Below the pieces are notes generated by a model. It was not told the origin of the DNA. It worked only from the letters and a program-made list of their open reading frames with translations, and ran no database searches. Positions 1-9,385 of a stretch of DNA of 36,899 bases are shown here, piece by piece. How positions within the stretch are numbered: the first letter of the stretch is position 1; each line of letters opens with the position of its first letter. This DNA is from Candidatus Gastranaerophilales bacterium (lineage in GTDB: Bacteria > Cyanobacteriota > Vampirovibrionia > Gastranaerophilales > Gastranaerophilaceae). Location of the stretch: positions 1-36,899 of the forward strand of contig CALUPP010000086.1 in NCBI GenBank assembly GCA_944322685.1, written 5' to 3'. The translations under genes and the position numbers were made by a program.

Positions 1-1
1 A

Positions 2-880
2 AAAATCCCATACTTTTTCTACACAGTATCAAGAGGATACTCGCTGCCGACGAGCTTTACAAGCTGGCTCGTTGCTTTTACGTATTGTTTAATGCATAAC
101 GGCAGCATTTCCAACGGAATAATCGCGCTTATCGGTGTCACATTCGCACATTTGGGCACAAACCTCTTTGATGACCTCATAGACACGATTTTCAAGGTAC
201 CGAAACAAAAATGCAAAACAGAATACCTTGACAAAGGGATTATTTCGCTCAAAACCGTCGCGATTGTTTGCTTTTTGTATTTTTTAATCGCAATTTGTAC
301 AGGGATTTACCTGTTTTTTGACTCGGGAATAAAAGTTCTCATTATTTCAGCAATTGCAGCCATGATTATGCTCGCATATCCGAAACTAAACCACTATGCA
401 ATGGGCGAAGCAGCGATTGCAGCCACTTACGGAGTGCTTTTGTTCGCGGGAATCAGCGTGGTAATGTGCGGATTTGTGGATTTTAAGCTCCTGTTAATCT
501 CCGCACCGGTAGCCTTGTTAATTATGAACCTTTTATACGCCCATTCTTTGATGGATTATGATTTCGACGTACAAAATAACAAGAAAACACTTTGCGTTCG
601 ACTGGGCTCAAAAGAAAGGGCTCTGAACGGTTTTTTATTAATCGGATTCGCTGCACTTTTTCTTCATTTGCTCCTTATATTCGGCAAGATTTTACCTGAA
701 ATAGCTGTTATTGTCATAATTCCGCCTATATTTTGGTATTATAAGGCGTATTTATTGCTAAAAAAATACATATCCGACAAATCACATCAAGAAAACGATT
801 TTATGGACATTTTTAAGCTTGTCAGAAACGCCTCCATCGCATACAATTTACTTGTCACAATAATAATTCTGCTAATATGA
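2..880 (+). CDS. menA: UbiA-family prenyltransferase, MenA-like (5' end outside window)
   Basis: An integral-membrane prenyltransferase that attaches a polyprenyl chain to an aromatic ring; with menG next to it, most likely 1,4-dihydroxy-2-naphthoate polyprenyltransferase of menaquinone synthesis. The reading frame is open from base 2, so about 292 residues are visible and the start codon lies outside the window; the first internal ATG (92) is not the real start. Two Asp-rich motifs of the UbiA family are present: NLFDDLID (first Mg-diphosphate site) and DYDFDVQNNKKTL (second). The rest is a series of hydrophobic helices, for example VAIVCFLYFLIAICTGIYLF. The last four bases overlap the start of the methyltransferase gene, so the two are translationally coupled. 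The exact aromatic substrate is inferred from context; other UbiA enzymes are possible. Confidence 0.85.
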   Translation, partial: KIPYFFYTVSRGYSLPTSFTSWLVAFTYCLMHNGSISNGIIALIGVTFAHLGTNLFDDLIDTIFKVPKQKCKTEYLDKGIISLKTVAIVCFLYFLIAICTGIYLFFDSGIKVLIISAIAAMIMLAYPKLNHYAMGEAAIAATYGVLLFAGISVVMCGFVDFKLLLISAPVALLIMNLLYAHSLMDYDFDVQNNKKTLCVRLGSKERALNGFLLIGFAALFLHLLLIFGKILPEIAVIVIIPPIFWYYKAYLLLKKYISDKSHQENDFMDIFKLVRNASIAYNLLVTIIILLI

Positions 881-1569
881 CAAACAAACGTCCTGAAAAA
901 ATAAAAAAAATGTTTGATGAGCTTGCACCGGGATATGATTTTATGAATTCAATGATTTCATTCGGCGTTCACAAGTTGATAAAAAAATCAGGGATAAAGT
1001 TTCTTAAGCTGCAAAAAAACGCTGTTGCTGCTGATTTATGCTGCGGAACGGGCGATATTGCAGGGCTTCTTGCTGAAAATAAAAATGTAAAAAAGGTTTT
1101 TGCCGTTGATTTTTCAGATGAGATGCTAAAAATCGCCAGGAAACGGAAGAATTCATCCAAAATCGAATTTATTAAGGCTGATTGTACGGATTTGCCCTTT
1201 GAAAATGCTTCTTTTGACGTTTGCACAATGTTTTTCGGCCTAAGAAACCTAAACGACCCGCAAAAGGCCGTTTCAGAAATAAACAGGGTGCTAAAAAACG
1301 GCGGACAGTTTCTGCATCTTGACATATTCAAGGGGATTGAGCCGTTTAACAGCATTTTTGACGGTTTTGCGCGTCTATTTGCAAAGCTTTTCAGCAATAA
1401 TCCCGAATCGTATAAATACCTCATTGCATCAAAAAACGAATTCTATTCACCGCAAAAATTGGCGCAAATTATAGAAAAACACGGGTTTAAATGCTCTAAA
1501 ATGCGAAAATGGGCATTTGGAATCATAAGCGCGCAGTTATTTATTAAAGATTGTTCTCAACCGGAATAA
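877..1569 (+). CDS. menG: Demethylmenaquinone methyltransferase (UbiE/MenG)
   Basis: A SAM-dependent C-methyltransferase that methylates demethylmenaquinone, the last step of menaquinone synthesis. At 230 residues it has the family's usual length. SAM motif I is ADLCCGTGDIA (about residues 52-62), followed by the acidic motif FAVDFSDEML. The UbiE signature FGLRNLNDP and RVLKNGG follow, and the C-terminal NEFYSPQKLAQIIEKHGF segment is typical of the family. Its ATG overlaps the upstream UbiA-family stop (ATGA), so it is probably translated by coupling. The 3' end overlaps the convergent TolC-like gene by 26 bp, leaving no room for a separate terminator. Two cysteines replace the more usual residues in motif I (CCGTGD against AGGTGD), which is not expected to abolish SAM binding. 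Confidence 0.92.
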   Translation: MTNKRPEKIKKMFDELAPGYDFMNSMISFGVHKLIKKSGIKFLKLQKNAVAADLCCGTGDIAGLLAENKNVKKVFAVDFSDEMLKIARKRKNSSKIEFIKADCTDLPFENASFDVCTMFFGLRNLNDPQKAVSEINRVLKNGGQFLHLDIFKGIEPFNSIFDGFARLFAKLFSNNPESYKYLIASKNEFYSPQKLAQIIEKHGFKCSKMRKWAFGIISAQLFIKDCSQPE

Positions 1570-3235
1570 TCGGCGCGCCAACTACCCTTTCAAGGTTCGC
1601 AGCCGACGTATTGTACTGGGTCAGAGTGTTGTAGTAGCCGAGCTGTGCGTTCAAATAAGTGTTTTGTGCGTCTTTCAGCTCAACAGCATCGCCTAAACCA
1701 ACTTTATACCGACCCGCAGCCAAATCATAGCGGTCTTTTGCCTCATTCATTGAAGAAAGCGCAACAGGTATTGATTCCTGGGCATTTTTAAACTGGATAT
1801 AAGCCTGTTTCACTTCGAGATAAACATTTTGGCGCTGAACTTCGTAATCTGCCTTATCTTTTAAATAAGTCAGCTTTGCTTCATCAACCTGCTGTTTCAA
1901 AAGCAGAAGATTCAAGTTTTGATATGCGATTTGTGCACCGATTTGGTAGCCGTAATCAGTTGACGGAGATTTACCGCCGCTTGTATAGCTGCCAAAACCG
2001 GTCAAATCCGGCAAGAATGCGTATTTTGAAGCTTTAATGAGGATTTTTGACCCCTCCATCTTCTTTTTAGCAGCAAGAAGCTGAGGACGCTGTTCATAAG
2101 CAACTTTTATAATATCATCAAAGATAATATCATATTTTCTCGTTGTAAGTTTTTCTTTTATTTCATAATCGGCGAATTCCGGCAGGCCCATAGCATTGTT
2201 CAAATCAGCATAAGCGCTGTCAACGGCATTTTTTGCCTGAATAAGGTTGAGTTTTGCATTATTAAGGTTGTATTGAGCCGTTGTGACATCAATTTTAGCC
2301 TTAGAACCAATTCGATAATACGCCTCCGCCTGTTTAAGATGAATTTCATACTGCGCAACCGCTTCTTCCTGCACTTCAACCTGCTGAATTGCATACAAAA
2401 GCGTATAGTAAGCGCTTTTAACGTTGTAAATAATCTCATTAATGTTCGCCTGAAGATTTTCCTCGGACGCTTCAAAGCTTTTCTTTGCAACTCCGGCTGA
2501 AGCTGAAGTTTTTCCAAAGTCAAAAAGCAGCATGTTAACACCTAGGTTTGGTGAATTCCAAAGATTATACTTTTGAACGGGAAATTTAAAATTTGACATC
2601 AACATATCATTTCTGGAAATACTAACTCCCGCATTAATTGTAGGAAAGTAGTTTGCCCACGCCTGAGCAACTTTATTCTTATATATGTTCCTGTCCATCA
2701 TCTGAGAAATGATTGACGGGTTGTTTTCCAGAGCCAATTTTACGCAATCATCAACGGAAACTATCTTGTTCGCTGTTACAGAACCGGTCATGACCTGTGT
2801 GGGTGCTTCGTTAGTAGTATTATTCACATTTTGAAGATTCTTGTCAGTTTCTGCCGGTTGATTTTTAGCTTTTTTGCCGGATTTCTTCTGTTTTGCCGCT
2901 TTTTTATTTGCTTTTTTTGCAGCTTTTTCTTCGCGTTTACGGTTATTATAGGCTTCTTCGGCATACTGCGTAGCCTTTTTAAAGCTGTGCTCATTAGATT
3001 TTTGTTTCGTAACTTTTTCTTTTTTATTTTTATTGAAAAGGCTGAATTTTTTCTTTTTATTTTTAGAATTTGCAGATTTTACTTCGCTTTTTTCTTCAAC
3101 GGCAGCACCGGAACTTTGTGCAGGGGCAAATGCATCGTCAGATGCCTGCTGATTTGAGCCCGCAGCAAAAGCAAAAGGCACATTAACACTTAAAAGCGAT
3201 ATAATTATTATTAATGTTGTCAGTTTTTTAATCAT
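1544..3235 (-). CDS. TolC-family outer-membrane efflux protein with Lys-rich N-terminal linker
   Basis: The outer-membrane channel of the tripartite pump encoded upstream. A signal peptide is clear (about residues 1-25, with cleavage near AFA-AGS). Residues about 50-130 form an unusual, very Lys/Ala-rich linker rich in KKAAKQKK-like runs. The OEP/TolC fold then begins near IVSVDDCVKLALENNPSI and shows the two long alpha-helical repeats: the first half contains AYYTLLYAIQQVEVQEEAVA and the second EVKQAYIQFKNAQESI. The length of 563 residues is longer than the usual 420-500 because of the linker. An SD-like AAGAGGAAG precedes the ATG by a few bases, and 46 bp separate it from the RND gene, so it is the last gene of the operon. 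The substrate cannot be told. Confidence 0.9.
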   Translation of the reverse strand: MIKKLTTLIIIISLLSVNVPFAFAAGSNQQASDDAFAPAQSSGAAVEEKSEVKSANSKNKKKKFSLFNKNKKEKVTKQKSNEHSFKKATQYAEEAYNNRKREEKAAKKANKKAAKQKKSGKKAKNQPAETDKNLQNVNNTTNEAPTQVMTGSVTANKIVSVDDCVKLALENNPSIISQMMDRNIYKNKVAQAWANYFPTINAGVSISRNDMLMSNFKFPVQKYNLWNSPNLGVNMLLFDFGKTSASAGVAKKSFEASEENLQANINEIIYNVKSAYYTLLYAIQQVEVQEEAVAQYEIHLKQAEAYYRIGSKAKIDVTTAQYNLNNAKLNLIQAKNAVDSAYADLNNAMGLPEFADYEIKEKLTTRKYDIIFDDIIKVAYEQRPQLLAAKKKMEGSKILIKASKYAFLPDLTGFGSYTSGGKSPSTDYGYQIGAQIAYQNLNLLLLKQQVDEAKLTYLKDKADYEVQRQNVYLEVKQAYIQFKNAQESIPVALSSMNEAKDRYDLAAGRYKVGLGDAVELKDAQNTYLNAQLGYYNTLTQYNTSAANLERVVGAPIIPVENNL

Positions 3236-3281
3236 TTCTTCCTCTTATTCATAACAGATAGAGTTTTAGCTACATTATGCA

Positions 3282-6200
3282 TTATTTTTGCTCATTTTTC
3301 TTGTGAGCAAATCTTTTTTCAACCCAATCAACCATCGACTGGATTATTACGTAAAAAGCAGGTGTTAAAAGCGTACCGATTGTACCAGCCGCAACCATAC
3401 CGCCGAATACCGTGCTTCCAAGTGAGATACGGCTCTGTGCACCTGCGCCTGTCGCAAGCACGAGCGGTAAAATACCAAGTACGAAAGCGATAACTGTCAT
3501 CATGATTGCCCTGAATCTTATATGAGCAGCCTCGATAGCAGCTTCTTCGATTGATTTTCCGTCCTCCTCATGGAGCACCTTTGCAAATTCTACAATCAAA
3601 ATCGCCTGTTTTGCCGCCATACCGATAAGCATAATCATACCAACCTGAGAATACAGGTCAAATGCCTGCCCCATCATAAGTTGGAATATCAAAGCACCAA
3701 CTGCCGCCAAAGGACAGATTAAAAGTACTGCCATCGGAATTGTCCAGCTTTCATACAAAGCAACCAAGAACAAATATACAAATGTCAGCGCCATCGCAAC
3801 GATAAAGCCAGTTTGACCCGAAGATTCAAGCTCCTGCTTTGAAGTACCAGACCATTCAAAAGAAATATCATTCGGTAATGTTTCCATTGATACCGCTTCC
3901 ATCGCTTTCATAGCCTCACCGGAGCTCTTACCTGTGGCAGGCTGACCGCTGAACTGAACATTTCGATACTGGTTGTATCGGGTAATCTGGTTCGCACCGA
4001 CAGACTGCTTCAATTCGACCATTGTTGAAATCGGTGTCATGATTCCTTGAGAATTTTTAACGTAAATGCCCGAAATATCAGTTGCTTTACGTCTGTATTT
4101 CTGCTCTGCCTGCAATTGAACCCTGAATACACGGCCGAGCTTGTTAAAGTCATTAACGTAGTATGTTCCCAACGTCGAAGACATCGTGCTGTACAAATCA
4201 CTCAGGCTGACGCCCTGTGACATCGCTTTTTCATAGTCAACATCAACAATATACTGCGGAACATTTGCCTGATATGTAGTATAAACGTTATTTAAGTCCT
4301 TATTTTGATTTGCAGCCGCGAGAAGTTTATTAGCCCAAGCCTCCATCTCCTGCGGGGTATATTCACCCTTAGAAAGCATCTGGAATTCAAAACCGCCAAG
4401 CATACTCATACCGGAAATCGCCGGAGGAGAGAAAACACCAACCTGTGCATCTCTAATTGGCGCAATTGCGGTTCTTACGCGGCCCAAAATTGCGTTTGCT
4501 GAAAGGTCAGTATCTTTGCCCTGAATCATTCTGACTAATTTTTGCCAGATATTGAATTCACGTTCAGACCATTCTTTCAATTCAACAACCATGAACGCAG
4601 AGTTTGAAGCCCCCATACCAACGAACATAATTCTGTTGCTTACACCTTCAATATTGCGTATAGCTTTGTCCATCTGCTGGGCAGCCTCAACGGTTCTGCT
4701 GATTGAAGAACCGGCAGGCATTGTAATTTGTGCAAGCAAAACGCCCTGATCCTCATCAGGGATAAATCCTGAGGGAATAACCTTAAACAAAATTAAAAGC
4801 AATATCAAAAATCCGCCATAAACCTTTAAAGTCAGCTTTTTATCATAAACGAAGATTTTAACATACTTCATGTAAACATCAGTAAGTTCTTTAAAGTACA
4901 CATTAAATTTTTCAAATATGAATTTAATCAGCGCCGACGCTTTGTTTGACGGTTTTCTGTTCGGATCTTCTTTTCTCAGGATAATCGAGCACAATGCAGG
5001 CGAAAGTGTCAACGCGCAAACCGCCGAAAGTGCAATTGAAACAGCAATACAAACCGCAAACTGCTTATACATCAACCCTGATAACCCCGGAACAAAGCCC
5101 ATAGGCACAAATACCGCCATAAGTACAAGCGCCATTGCAACAAGCGCACCGCCAACCTCTTGCATAGTCAGCTGAGTCGCTTCTACTGGGTCTTTGCCCT
5201 CCTCAAGGTGCCTTTTTACGTTTTCAATTACAACAATCGCGTCATCGACTACGGTCGCAACCGCCAGTACCATTGCAAATAGCGATAACAGGTTGATTGA
5301 CATTCCGAAAAACGGCAAAGCAAAGAAAGTACCTATCAATGACACAGGAATAGCCAAAAGCGGAACCAATGTAGCCCTTGGGTCACCAAGGAATACAAAT
5401 ATAATCGCAATAACGATAATTGAAGCTTCAACAATCGTATGAACAACTTCTGACATTGATTCGCGAATAAACTGAGTGTCATCGTGCATGATTTTGACGC
5501 TTACGCCGTCAGGAAGCGTTTTTTGGATTTCCTGAAGTTTCGCTTTAACTTCATCCACAATTTCAATTGCATTTGCACCCGGAATTTGTACAATCTGCAT
5601 AAGAGCAGCCGGTTTGTTGTTGACTTCACCGTAAATATTGTACGATTCGGCGCCAAGCTCGACTCTGCCGATATCTTTCATTCTTATAATTGAACCGTCA
5701 AGGTTTGCACGGATAATAATATTTTCAAATTCTTCCGGTTCAAGCAATCTGCCCTTTGTACGCAGAGTAATCTGGAATTTTTGCTTATCAGGGCCCGGTT
5801 CCTGACCTAAAGCGCCGGCAGAAACCTGAATATTTTGTGTTGTTATAGCATTTTGAATTTCTGTAACAGAAACGCCAAGATTTGCCATTTTTTCGGTATC
5901 AAGCCAAATACGCATACTGTAATTGCCCGCACCGAATACGTTAACTTCGCCGACACCGTTCAATCGCGCGATTTCATCCTTAATAAAGATTGATGCATAG
6001 TTAGTCAAATCCAACTGCGACCAGGAACCGTCCTCAGAAACAACGTTCAAAATGCAGACACCGGAGCCGCTAACCTGTTGTTTTGCAGTAACACCGAGCC
6101 TTTTTACGTCTTCAGGAAGTTTCGGCTGAATCTGCTGGATTCGGTTTTGGACATTAACAAGGTCAATATTACGGTCAGAACCGACTTTAAAATAGATTTG

Positions 6201-6506
6201 AAGCTTGTAGGATTCATCCGAGCTCGTCGAAATCATGTAAAGCATGTCCTCAACGCCGTTCACCTGAGCTTCGACAACAGCCGCAACAGACGATTCCACA
6301 ACATCGGCACTTGCGCCGGGATATGAAGCAGAAACCGCAATCTGAGGCGGGGTAATATCTGGATATTTTTCAAGCTGCAATCCCATGATGGAGATTATCC
6401 CGAGAAGCGTGATAAAAATTGAAATTACTATCGCAAATCTCGGCTTCTGGATAAAGAAATACAGATTTTTCTTATTATGTTGTCCGTTGTTATTCTGTTC
6501 AGCCAT
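3282..6506 (-). CDS. RND efflux transporter, HAE1 (AcrB/MexB) family
   Basis: A proton-driven inner-membrane pump for hydrophobic or amphiphilic compounds. Its 1074 residues match the family (about 1030-1070). The first transmembrane helix is near residues 20-42. The proton-relay aspartates are Asp421 and Asp422 in TM4 ([13 protein letters not shown]), and the relay lysine is Lys966 in TM10 ([15 protein letters not shown], where AcrB has N rather than Q after K). Both porter-domain halves and the docking loops are present, for example [14 protein letters not shown] and [15 protein letters not shown]. The C-terminus is short and charged ([13 protein letters not shown]). The start codon overlaps the stop of the membrane-fusion gene by one base (TAATG), indicating coupling. 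It fits HAE1 drug pumps better than heavy-metal CusA types. Substrates are unknown. Confidence 0.95.
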   Translation of the reverse strand: MAEQNNNGQHNKKNLYFFIQKPRFAIVISIFITLLGIISIMGLQLEKYPDITPPQIAVSASYPGASADVVESSVAAVVEAQVNGVEDMLYMISTSSDESYKLQIYFKVGSDRNIDLVNVQNRIQQIQPKLPEDVKRLGVTAKQQVSGSGVCILNVVSEDGSWSQLDLTNYASIFIKDEIARLNGVGEVNVFGAGNYSMRIWLDTEKMANLGVSVTEIQNAITTQNIQVSAGALGQEPGPDKQKFQITLRTKGRLLEPEEFENIIIRANLDGSIIRMKDIGRVELGAESYNIYGEVNNKPAALMQIVQIPGANAIEIVDEVKAKLQEIQKTLPDGVSVKIMHDDTQFIRESMSEVVHTIVEASIIVIAIIFVFLGDPRATLVPLLAIPVSLIGTFFALPFFGMSINLLSLFAMVLAVATVVDDAIVVIENVKRHLEEGKDPVEATQLTMQEVGGALVAMALVLMAVFVPMGFVPGLSGLMYKQFAVCIAVSIALSAVCALTLSPALCSIILRKEDPNRKPSNKASALIKFIFEKFNVYFKELTDVYMKYVKIFVYDKKLTLKVYGGFLILLLILFKVIPSGFIPDEDQGVLLAQITMPAGSSISRTVEAAQQMDKAIRNIEGVSNRIMFVGMGASNSAFMVVELKEWSEREFNIWQKLVRMIQGKDTDLSANAILGRVRTAIAPIRDAQVGVFSPPAISGMSMLGGFEFQMLSKGEYTPQEMEAWANKLLAAANQNKDLNNVYTTYQANVPQYIVDVDYEKAMSQGVSLSDLYSTMSSTLGTYYVNDFNKLGRVFRVQLQAEQKYRRKATDISGIYVKNSQGIMTPISTMVELKQSVGANQITRYNQYRNVQFSGQPATGKSSGEAMKAMEAVSMETLPNDISFEWSGTSKQELESSGQTGFIVAMALTFVYLFLVALYESWTIPMAVLLICPLAAVGALIFQLMMGQAFDLYSQVGMIMLIGMAAKQAILIVEFAKVLHEEDGKSIEEAAIEAAHIRFRAIMMTVIAFVLGILPLVLATGAGAQSRISLGSTVFGGMVAAGTIGTLLTPAFYVIIQSMVDWVEKRFAHKKNEQK

Positions 6507-7684
6507 TATTTATTATCTTTCTGGTTATTTTCTTGTTTTTGTGCATCTTTCGCAGGAGCTTCTTCAATTTTAACCGGAGAACCGGGTCTGAGCTTTTGAA
6601 CGCCGGTCGAAATAACTTTTTCTCCCTCACTGAGCCCCTCGAGAACCTCCCAATCGGTATTTATAGCATCACCGATTTTAATTTTTCTTTGCTGAGCAAG
6701 CCCATCTTTATCAATTATCCAGACATAAAAGCCCTCAGTACTGTCTGAAACCGCTACTTGAGGTACAAGAACGACATGTCTTGGCTCTTTTGACGTTGCA
6801 GTAACGTTTATAAAGTCACCGGGGACGAGCAGATTATCTTTATTCTGGAAAGTAGCTCTTAAAGTAATTGTACCGGCCGTAGGGTCGACTTCGTTGTTAA
6901 CAAATTCAAGTTTTCCGTTTTCATTGTATTCGCTTCCGTCAGAAAGCTTGATTTTTACGTTCATGTTAGAAAAATCCTGATCAGACTTGTCGCCTTTTTT
7001 GAACTTCAAATAATCTTCACTTTTCAAAGTAAAAATACCGTAAATCGGGCTCGTGCTGACGATTTTGGCGAGCGAGCCTGACTGCGAATTAACAAGGTTA
7101 CCCTCGGTAATCAAGATTTTACCGATTTTACCGTCAACAGGCGAGGTTATTTTTGTATAGCTTAAATTAAGCTTAGCATTTGCAAGTGCAGCACGAGCCG
7201 CCTCGAGCGCAGCCTTATTTTGGTCGCGGGTTGCAAGCGCCTGATCATAGTATGACTTGCTTACAAAGTCATTTTTTACCAGTTCACGTGCACGAACCAG
7301 TTCTTTTTCAGCATTTACAAGTGCGGCATGGTTCTGATTTACAGAAGCCTGTGCCTGTTGAACCGCGATTGCATATTCATTCGGCTGAATCAAGAAAAGC
7401 GTCTGGCCTTTTTTTACATAGTCGCCTTCTTTAAAATAGCGTTTTTGAAGCCATCCGTTTATACGGGCAACAACGTCAACAGAATATTTCGCTTCAATTC
7501 TGCCGACAGATTCCGTTTTTTGATAGATATCCTCCCCCCTTACCTCGGCAACCTGGACTATTTGGGGACGCTTCATTGCTTCAGCAGCCAATTTTGCACC
7601 TATTACAGTCATAATCTTGTTAAAGCCAATAGGCACAATCATTATTGCTAATATTATTATTATCCACAGCTTCTTTTTATCCAT
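6506..7684 (-). CDS. RND membrane-fusion protein (AcrA/MexA/HlyD type)
   Basis: The periplasmic adaptor joining the RND pump to the TolC-like channel. It is 392 residues long. An N-terminal membrane anchor (about residues 6-22, [14 protein letters not shown]) has no lipobox cysteine, so it is held by a transmembrane helix rather than a lipid. The split lipoyl/barrel-sandwich region is visible ([19 protein letters not shown] and [20 protein letters not shown]), separated by an Ala/Gln/Lys-rich alpha-hairpin (about residues 105-170). The beta-barrel and membrane-proximal domains follow, with LVPGDFINV and [18 protein letters not shown]. It is first in the operon. An AGAGG Shine-Dalgarno sits about 8 bases before the ATG, and a strong promoter with an operator-like inverted repeat lies 45-75 bp upstream. 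The tail is Glu/Gln/Lys-rich. Confidence 0.93.
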   Translation of the reverse strand: MDKKKLWIIIILAIMIVPIGFNKIMTVIGAKLAAEAMKRPQIVQVAEVRGEDIYQKTESVGRIEAKYSVDVVARINGWLQKRYFKEGDYVKKGQTLFLIQPNEYAIAVQQAQASVNQNHAALVNAEKELVRARELVKNDFVSKSYYDQALATRDQNKAALEAARAALANAKLNLSYTKITSPVDGKIGKILITEGNLVNSQSGSLAKIVSTSPIYGIFTLKSEDYLKFKKGDKSDQDFSNMNVKIKLSDGSEYNENGKLEFVNNEVDPTAGTITLRATFQNKDNLLVPGDFINVTATSKEPRHVVLVPQVAVSDSTEGFYVWIIDKDGLAQQRKIKIGDAINTDWEVLEGLSEGEKVISTGVQKLRPGSPVKIEEAPAKDAQKQENNQKDNK

Positions 7685-7721
7685 GTAAAACCTCTATTAA
7701 CTTACTATTTTAGTTAGCACA

Positions 7722-7745
7722 CTAATGTTATCATAATAACATTAG
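7722..7745. promoter_or_regulatory. Operator-like perfect inverted repeat over the -10 box of the efflux operon
   Basis: CTAATGTTAT (7722-7731) and ATAACATTAG (7736-7745) are exact reverse complements separated by 4 bp (CATA). The repeat covers the -10 element and the predicted transcription start, the classic place for a TetR- or MarR-type repressor of an RND pump. No regulator gene lies beside the operon in this window, so the repressor would act from elsewhere. Function is inferred from position and symmetry. Confidence 0.6.
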
Positions 7746-7758
7746 CATGTACATGCAA
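7730..7758 (-). promoter_or_regulatory. Promoter of the MFP-RND-TolC operon
   Basis: Read on the minus strand: -35 TTGCAT (7758-7753), a 17-bp spacer, and -10 TATGAT (7735-7730). Both boxes are close to the sigma-70 consensus. The predicted start of transcription is near 7723, about 40 bases before the pump's first ATG. Confidence 0.75.
7745..7756. promoter_or_regulatory. 12-bp perfect palindrome in the efflux promoter spacer
   Basis: GCATGTACATGC is identical to its reverse complement. It abuts the larger inverted repeat (sharing base 7745) and overlaps the -35 box TTGCAT. It could be a second regulator site. It might also be chance, although a 12-bp perfect palindrome exactly at a promoter is unlikely to be random. 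Confidence 0.4.
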
Positions 7759-7803
7759 CATTTTTACATTAATATACAAAAAAATAAATATACCGATTAG
7801 ACG

Positions 7804-7830
7804 AAAAAGCTCCCGTGTAGGGAGCTTTTT
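7804..7830 (-). terminator. Rho-independent terminator of pgk
   Basis: An 11-bp stem (7804-7814 with 7820-7830) around a 5-base loop, containing GCTCCC/GGGAGC and flanked by A and T runs. It lies 19 bp after the pgk stop on the minus strand, and separates pgk from the efflux operon promoter. Confidence 0.85.
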
Positions 7831-7848
7831 CAAACCAATAAGAGTAGA

Positions 7849-9051
7849 CTAGTCGTCCAATGCAGCGACACCGGGCAGAACTTTACCCTCGATAAACTCA
7901 AGAGAAGCACCACCGCCCGTCGAAACATGCGTAAAATCATCAGCATTGCAGAATTTTTTAGCCGCAGAAACCGAATCGCCGCCTCCGATAACGGATGTTG
8001 CTCCGTTTTTCGTAGCCTCAACGATTGCTTTCAACACAGCTTTGGTTCCTTCTGCAAATGCAGGGTTTTCAAACGCACCGACAGGGCCGTTCATCAAGAT
8101 AGTTTTTGAATTTTTAATAACCTCTGCGAATGCTTTCTGAGTTTCCGGGCCTGCATCAACGCCCTCAAAACCGTCAGGAATAGCGTTTACGGGAACAACT
8201 TTGTTAGTACCGTTGCCGGAGAAGTCATCCGTAACCAAAACATCGGTCGCCATGATGATTTTAACGCCTTTATCAGCTGCTTTTTTCTCAATAGCTTTAG
8301 CAACGTCCATCTGGTCGTCTTCGCAGATTGAATTTCCGATTTTTCCGCCGTTTGCTTTAACAAAAGTATATGCCATGCCGCCGCCGATAATCAGATTATC
8401 AACTTTATCAATCAGATTTTCAAGAACGCCGATTTTTGAAGAAACTTTCGCTCCGCCAACAACAGCCGTGAAAGGTCTTACCGGGTTATCAAGCGCCTGA
8501 GAAAGGCATCTGAGTTCTTTTTCCATCAAAAGACCGGAAACAGCAGGTTTCAAAACTTTTGCAAGCTTAGCCGTTGAAGTGTGATTTCTGTGAGCAGCAC
8601 CAAACGCGTCGTTTACATAGAAATCGCCCAATTTTGCAAGCTCGTTCGCAAAAGTCATATCATCGTCTTTTGCTTCTTCAGCTTTGTAGAATCTAATGTT
8701 TTCAAGCAAAGCAACCTGGCCGTCTTTTAAGTTTTCAAGCTCTTTATCAGCACCCTGCCCCACAGGGGATTTTACAAACAGAACATCTTCGCCGAGAACT
8801 TTAGAAAGGTGTTTTGCAACGGGTTCAAGCGAAAATTCCTCGGCTTTCCATTCGCCTTTTGGTCTTCCGAGGTGTGCCATAAGGATAATTTTCGCACCTT
8901 TATCTTTTAAGAACTTAACCGTAGGCAAAATAGCCTGAATTCTAGTATCGTCAGTAACGTTTTTGTTTTCGTCCATAGGAACGTTAACATCTACACGAAC
9001 AAGCGCTCTTTTGCCCTTGATATCGCCTAAATCTTTGATTGATTTTTTCAT
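7849..9051 (-). CDS. pgk: Phosphoglycerate kinase
   Basis: Glycolytic and gluconeogenic enzyme interconverting 1,3-bisphosphoglycerate + ADP and 3-phosphoglycerate + ATP in the cytoplasm. At 400 residues it has the standard bacterial length. The N-terminal substrate site reads RVDVNVPMDENKNVTDDTRI with the MAHLGRPKG motif near residue 60. The central GGAKVSSKIGVL and the nucleotide-binding GGGDSVSAAKK near the C-terminus are intact, as is MNGPVGAFENPAFAEGT. A good Shine-Dalgarno (AAGAGG) lies about 7 bases before the ATG. It is monocistronic: non-coding DNA lies upstream and a strong terminator follows. Confidence 0.98.
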   Translation of the reverse strand: MKKSIKDLGDIKGKRALVRVDVNVPMDENKNVTDDTRIQAILPTVKFLKDKGAKIILMAHLGRPKGEWKAEEFSLEPVAKHLSKVLGEDVLFVKSPVGQGADKELENLKDGQVALLENIRFYKAEEAKDDDMTFANELAKLGDFYVNDAFGAAHRNHTSTAKLAKVLKPAVSGLLMEKELRCLSQALDNPVRPFTAVVGGAKVSSKIGVLENLIDKVDNLIIGGGMAYTFVKANGGKIGNSICEDDQMDVAKAIEKKAADKGVKIIMATDVLVTDDFSGNGTNKVVPVNAIPDGFEGVDAGPETQKAFAEVIKNSKTILMNGPVGAFENPAFAEGTKAVLKAIVEATKNGATSVIGGGDSVSAAKKFCNADDFTHVSTGGGASLEFIEGKVLPGVAALDD

Positions 9052-9201
9052 AGATACCTCTTTTCTTCGTCTCCGTACATGGATATTTTCGTAAAAACAT
9101 AAAAATTAGTAAAGATGTATTGAAGAAAAACGATTCCAGTGCTAAAACAGAGTTTTTGTCCGCATTTTAAACTTATAGTGCGCTTTCCATGCAAGTAAAA
9201 A

Positions 9202-9323
9202 GAAATGTTGTGTTGTTTTATTTGGAGTGACTATGGAGGAGGCGGCAAGCAGTAAAATAAACAGAATATCCCGAAAAATCCGCCGGGGGAATCGGAACGG
9301 AAAATAAAACAACACAATATTTC
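9202..9323. repeat. Long imperfect inverted repeat (22-bp arms, about 78-bp loop)
   Basis: The left arm (9202-9223, containing TGTTGTGTTGTTTTATTT) is matched on the opposite strand by the right arm (9302-9323), with a single difference that would be a G-U pair in RNA. The loop contains a smaller GGCGG/CCGCC pairing (from about 9239 and 9281) and a short ORF. It could be a structured RNA, a miniature transposable element (no clear target duplication seen) or an attenuator-like element. I cannot choose between these from one copy. Confidence 0.6.
9233..9307 (+). CDS. Possible 24-residue basic small ORF inside the inverted repeat
   Basis: ATG at 9233 is preceded by GGAG with a 5-base gap and opens a 24-codon frame ending TAA at 9305-9307. 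The product would be MEEAASSKINRISRKIRRGN plus four residues, strongly basic. Its stop lies in the right arm of the inverted repeat. It could be a leader peptide or simply a chance ORF; no homology is recognised. Confidence 0.25.
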   Translation: MEEAASSKINRISRKIRRGNRNGK

Positions 9324-9348
9324 TCGCATCAAGGCAAAATGCATAAAC

Positions 9349-9378
9349 TTGATAAAAAAACTCGGTTTATTTTATACT
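9349..9378 (+). promoter_or_regulatory. lepA promoter, predicted leaderless transcript
   Basis: -35 TTGATA (9349-9354), an 18-bp spacer and -10 TATACT (9373-9378). The ATG of lepA follows after only 7 bases (GTTTGTT), so transcription should begin at or within a base or two of the start codon. No Shine-Dalgarno is present. Confidence 0.65.
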
Positions 9379-9385
9379 GTTTGTT

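Larger units (their letters stand above)
9052..9385. other. Intergenic gap between divergent pgk and lepA
   Basis: 334 bases without a large ORF. It holds the pgk leader with its Shine-Dalgarno (about 9058-9064 on the minus strand), a 22-bp inverted repeat at 9202-9323 with a possible 24-codon ORF in its loop, and the lepA promoter at 9349-9378. I see nothing recognisable in 9070-9200. Confidence 0.6.

Noticed and set aside
969-1424. Minus-strand open frame of 151 codons opposite menG
   Set aside because: A shadow of a well-supported gene; no ribosome site or recognisable protein.
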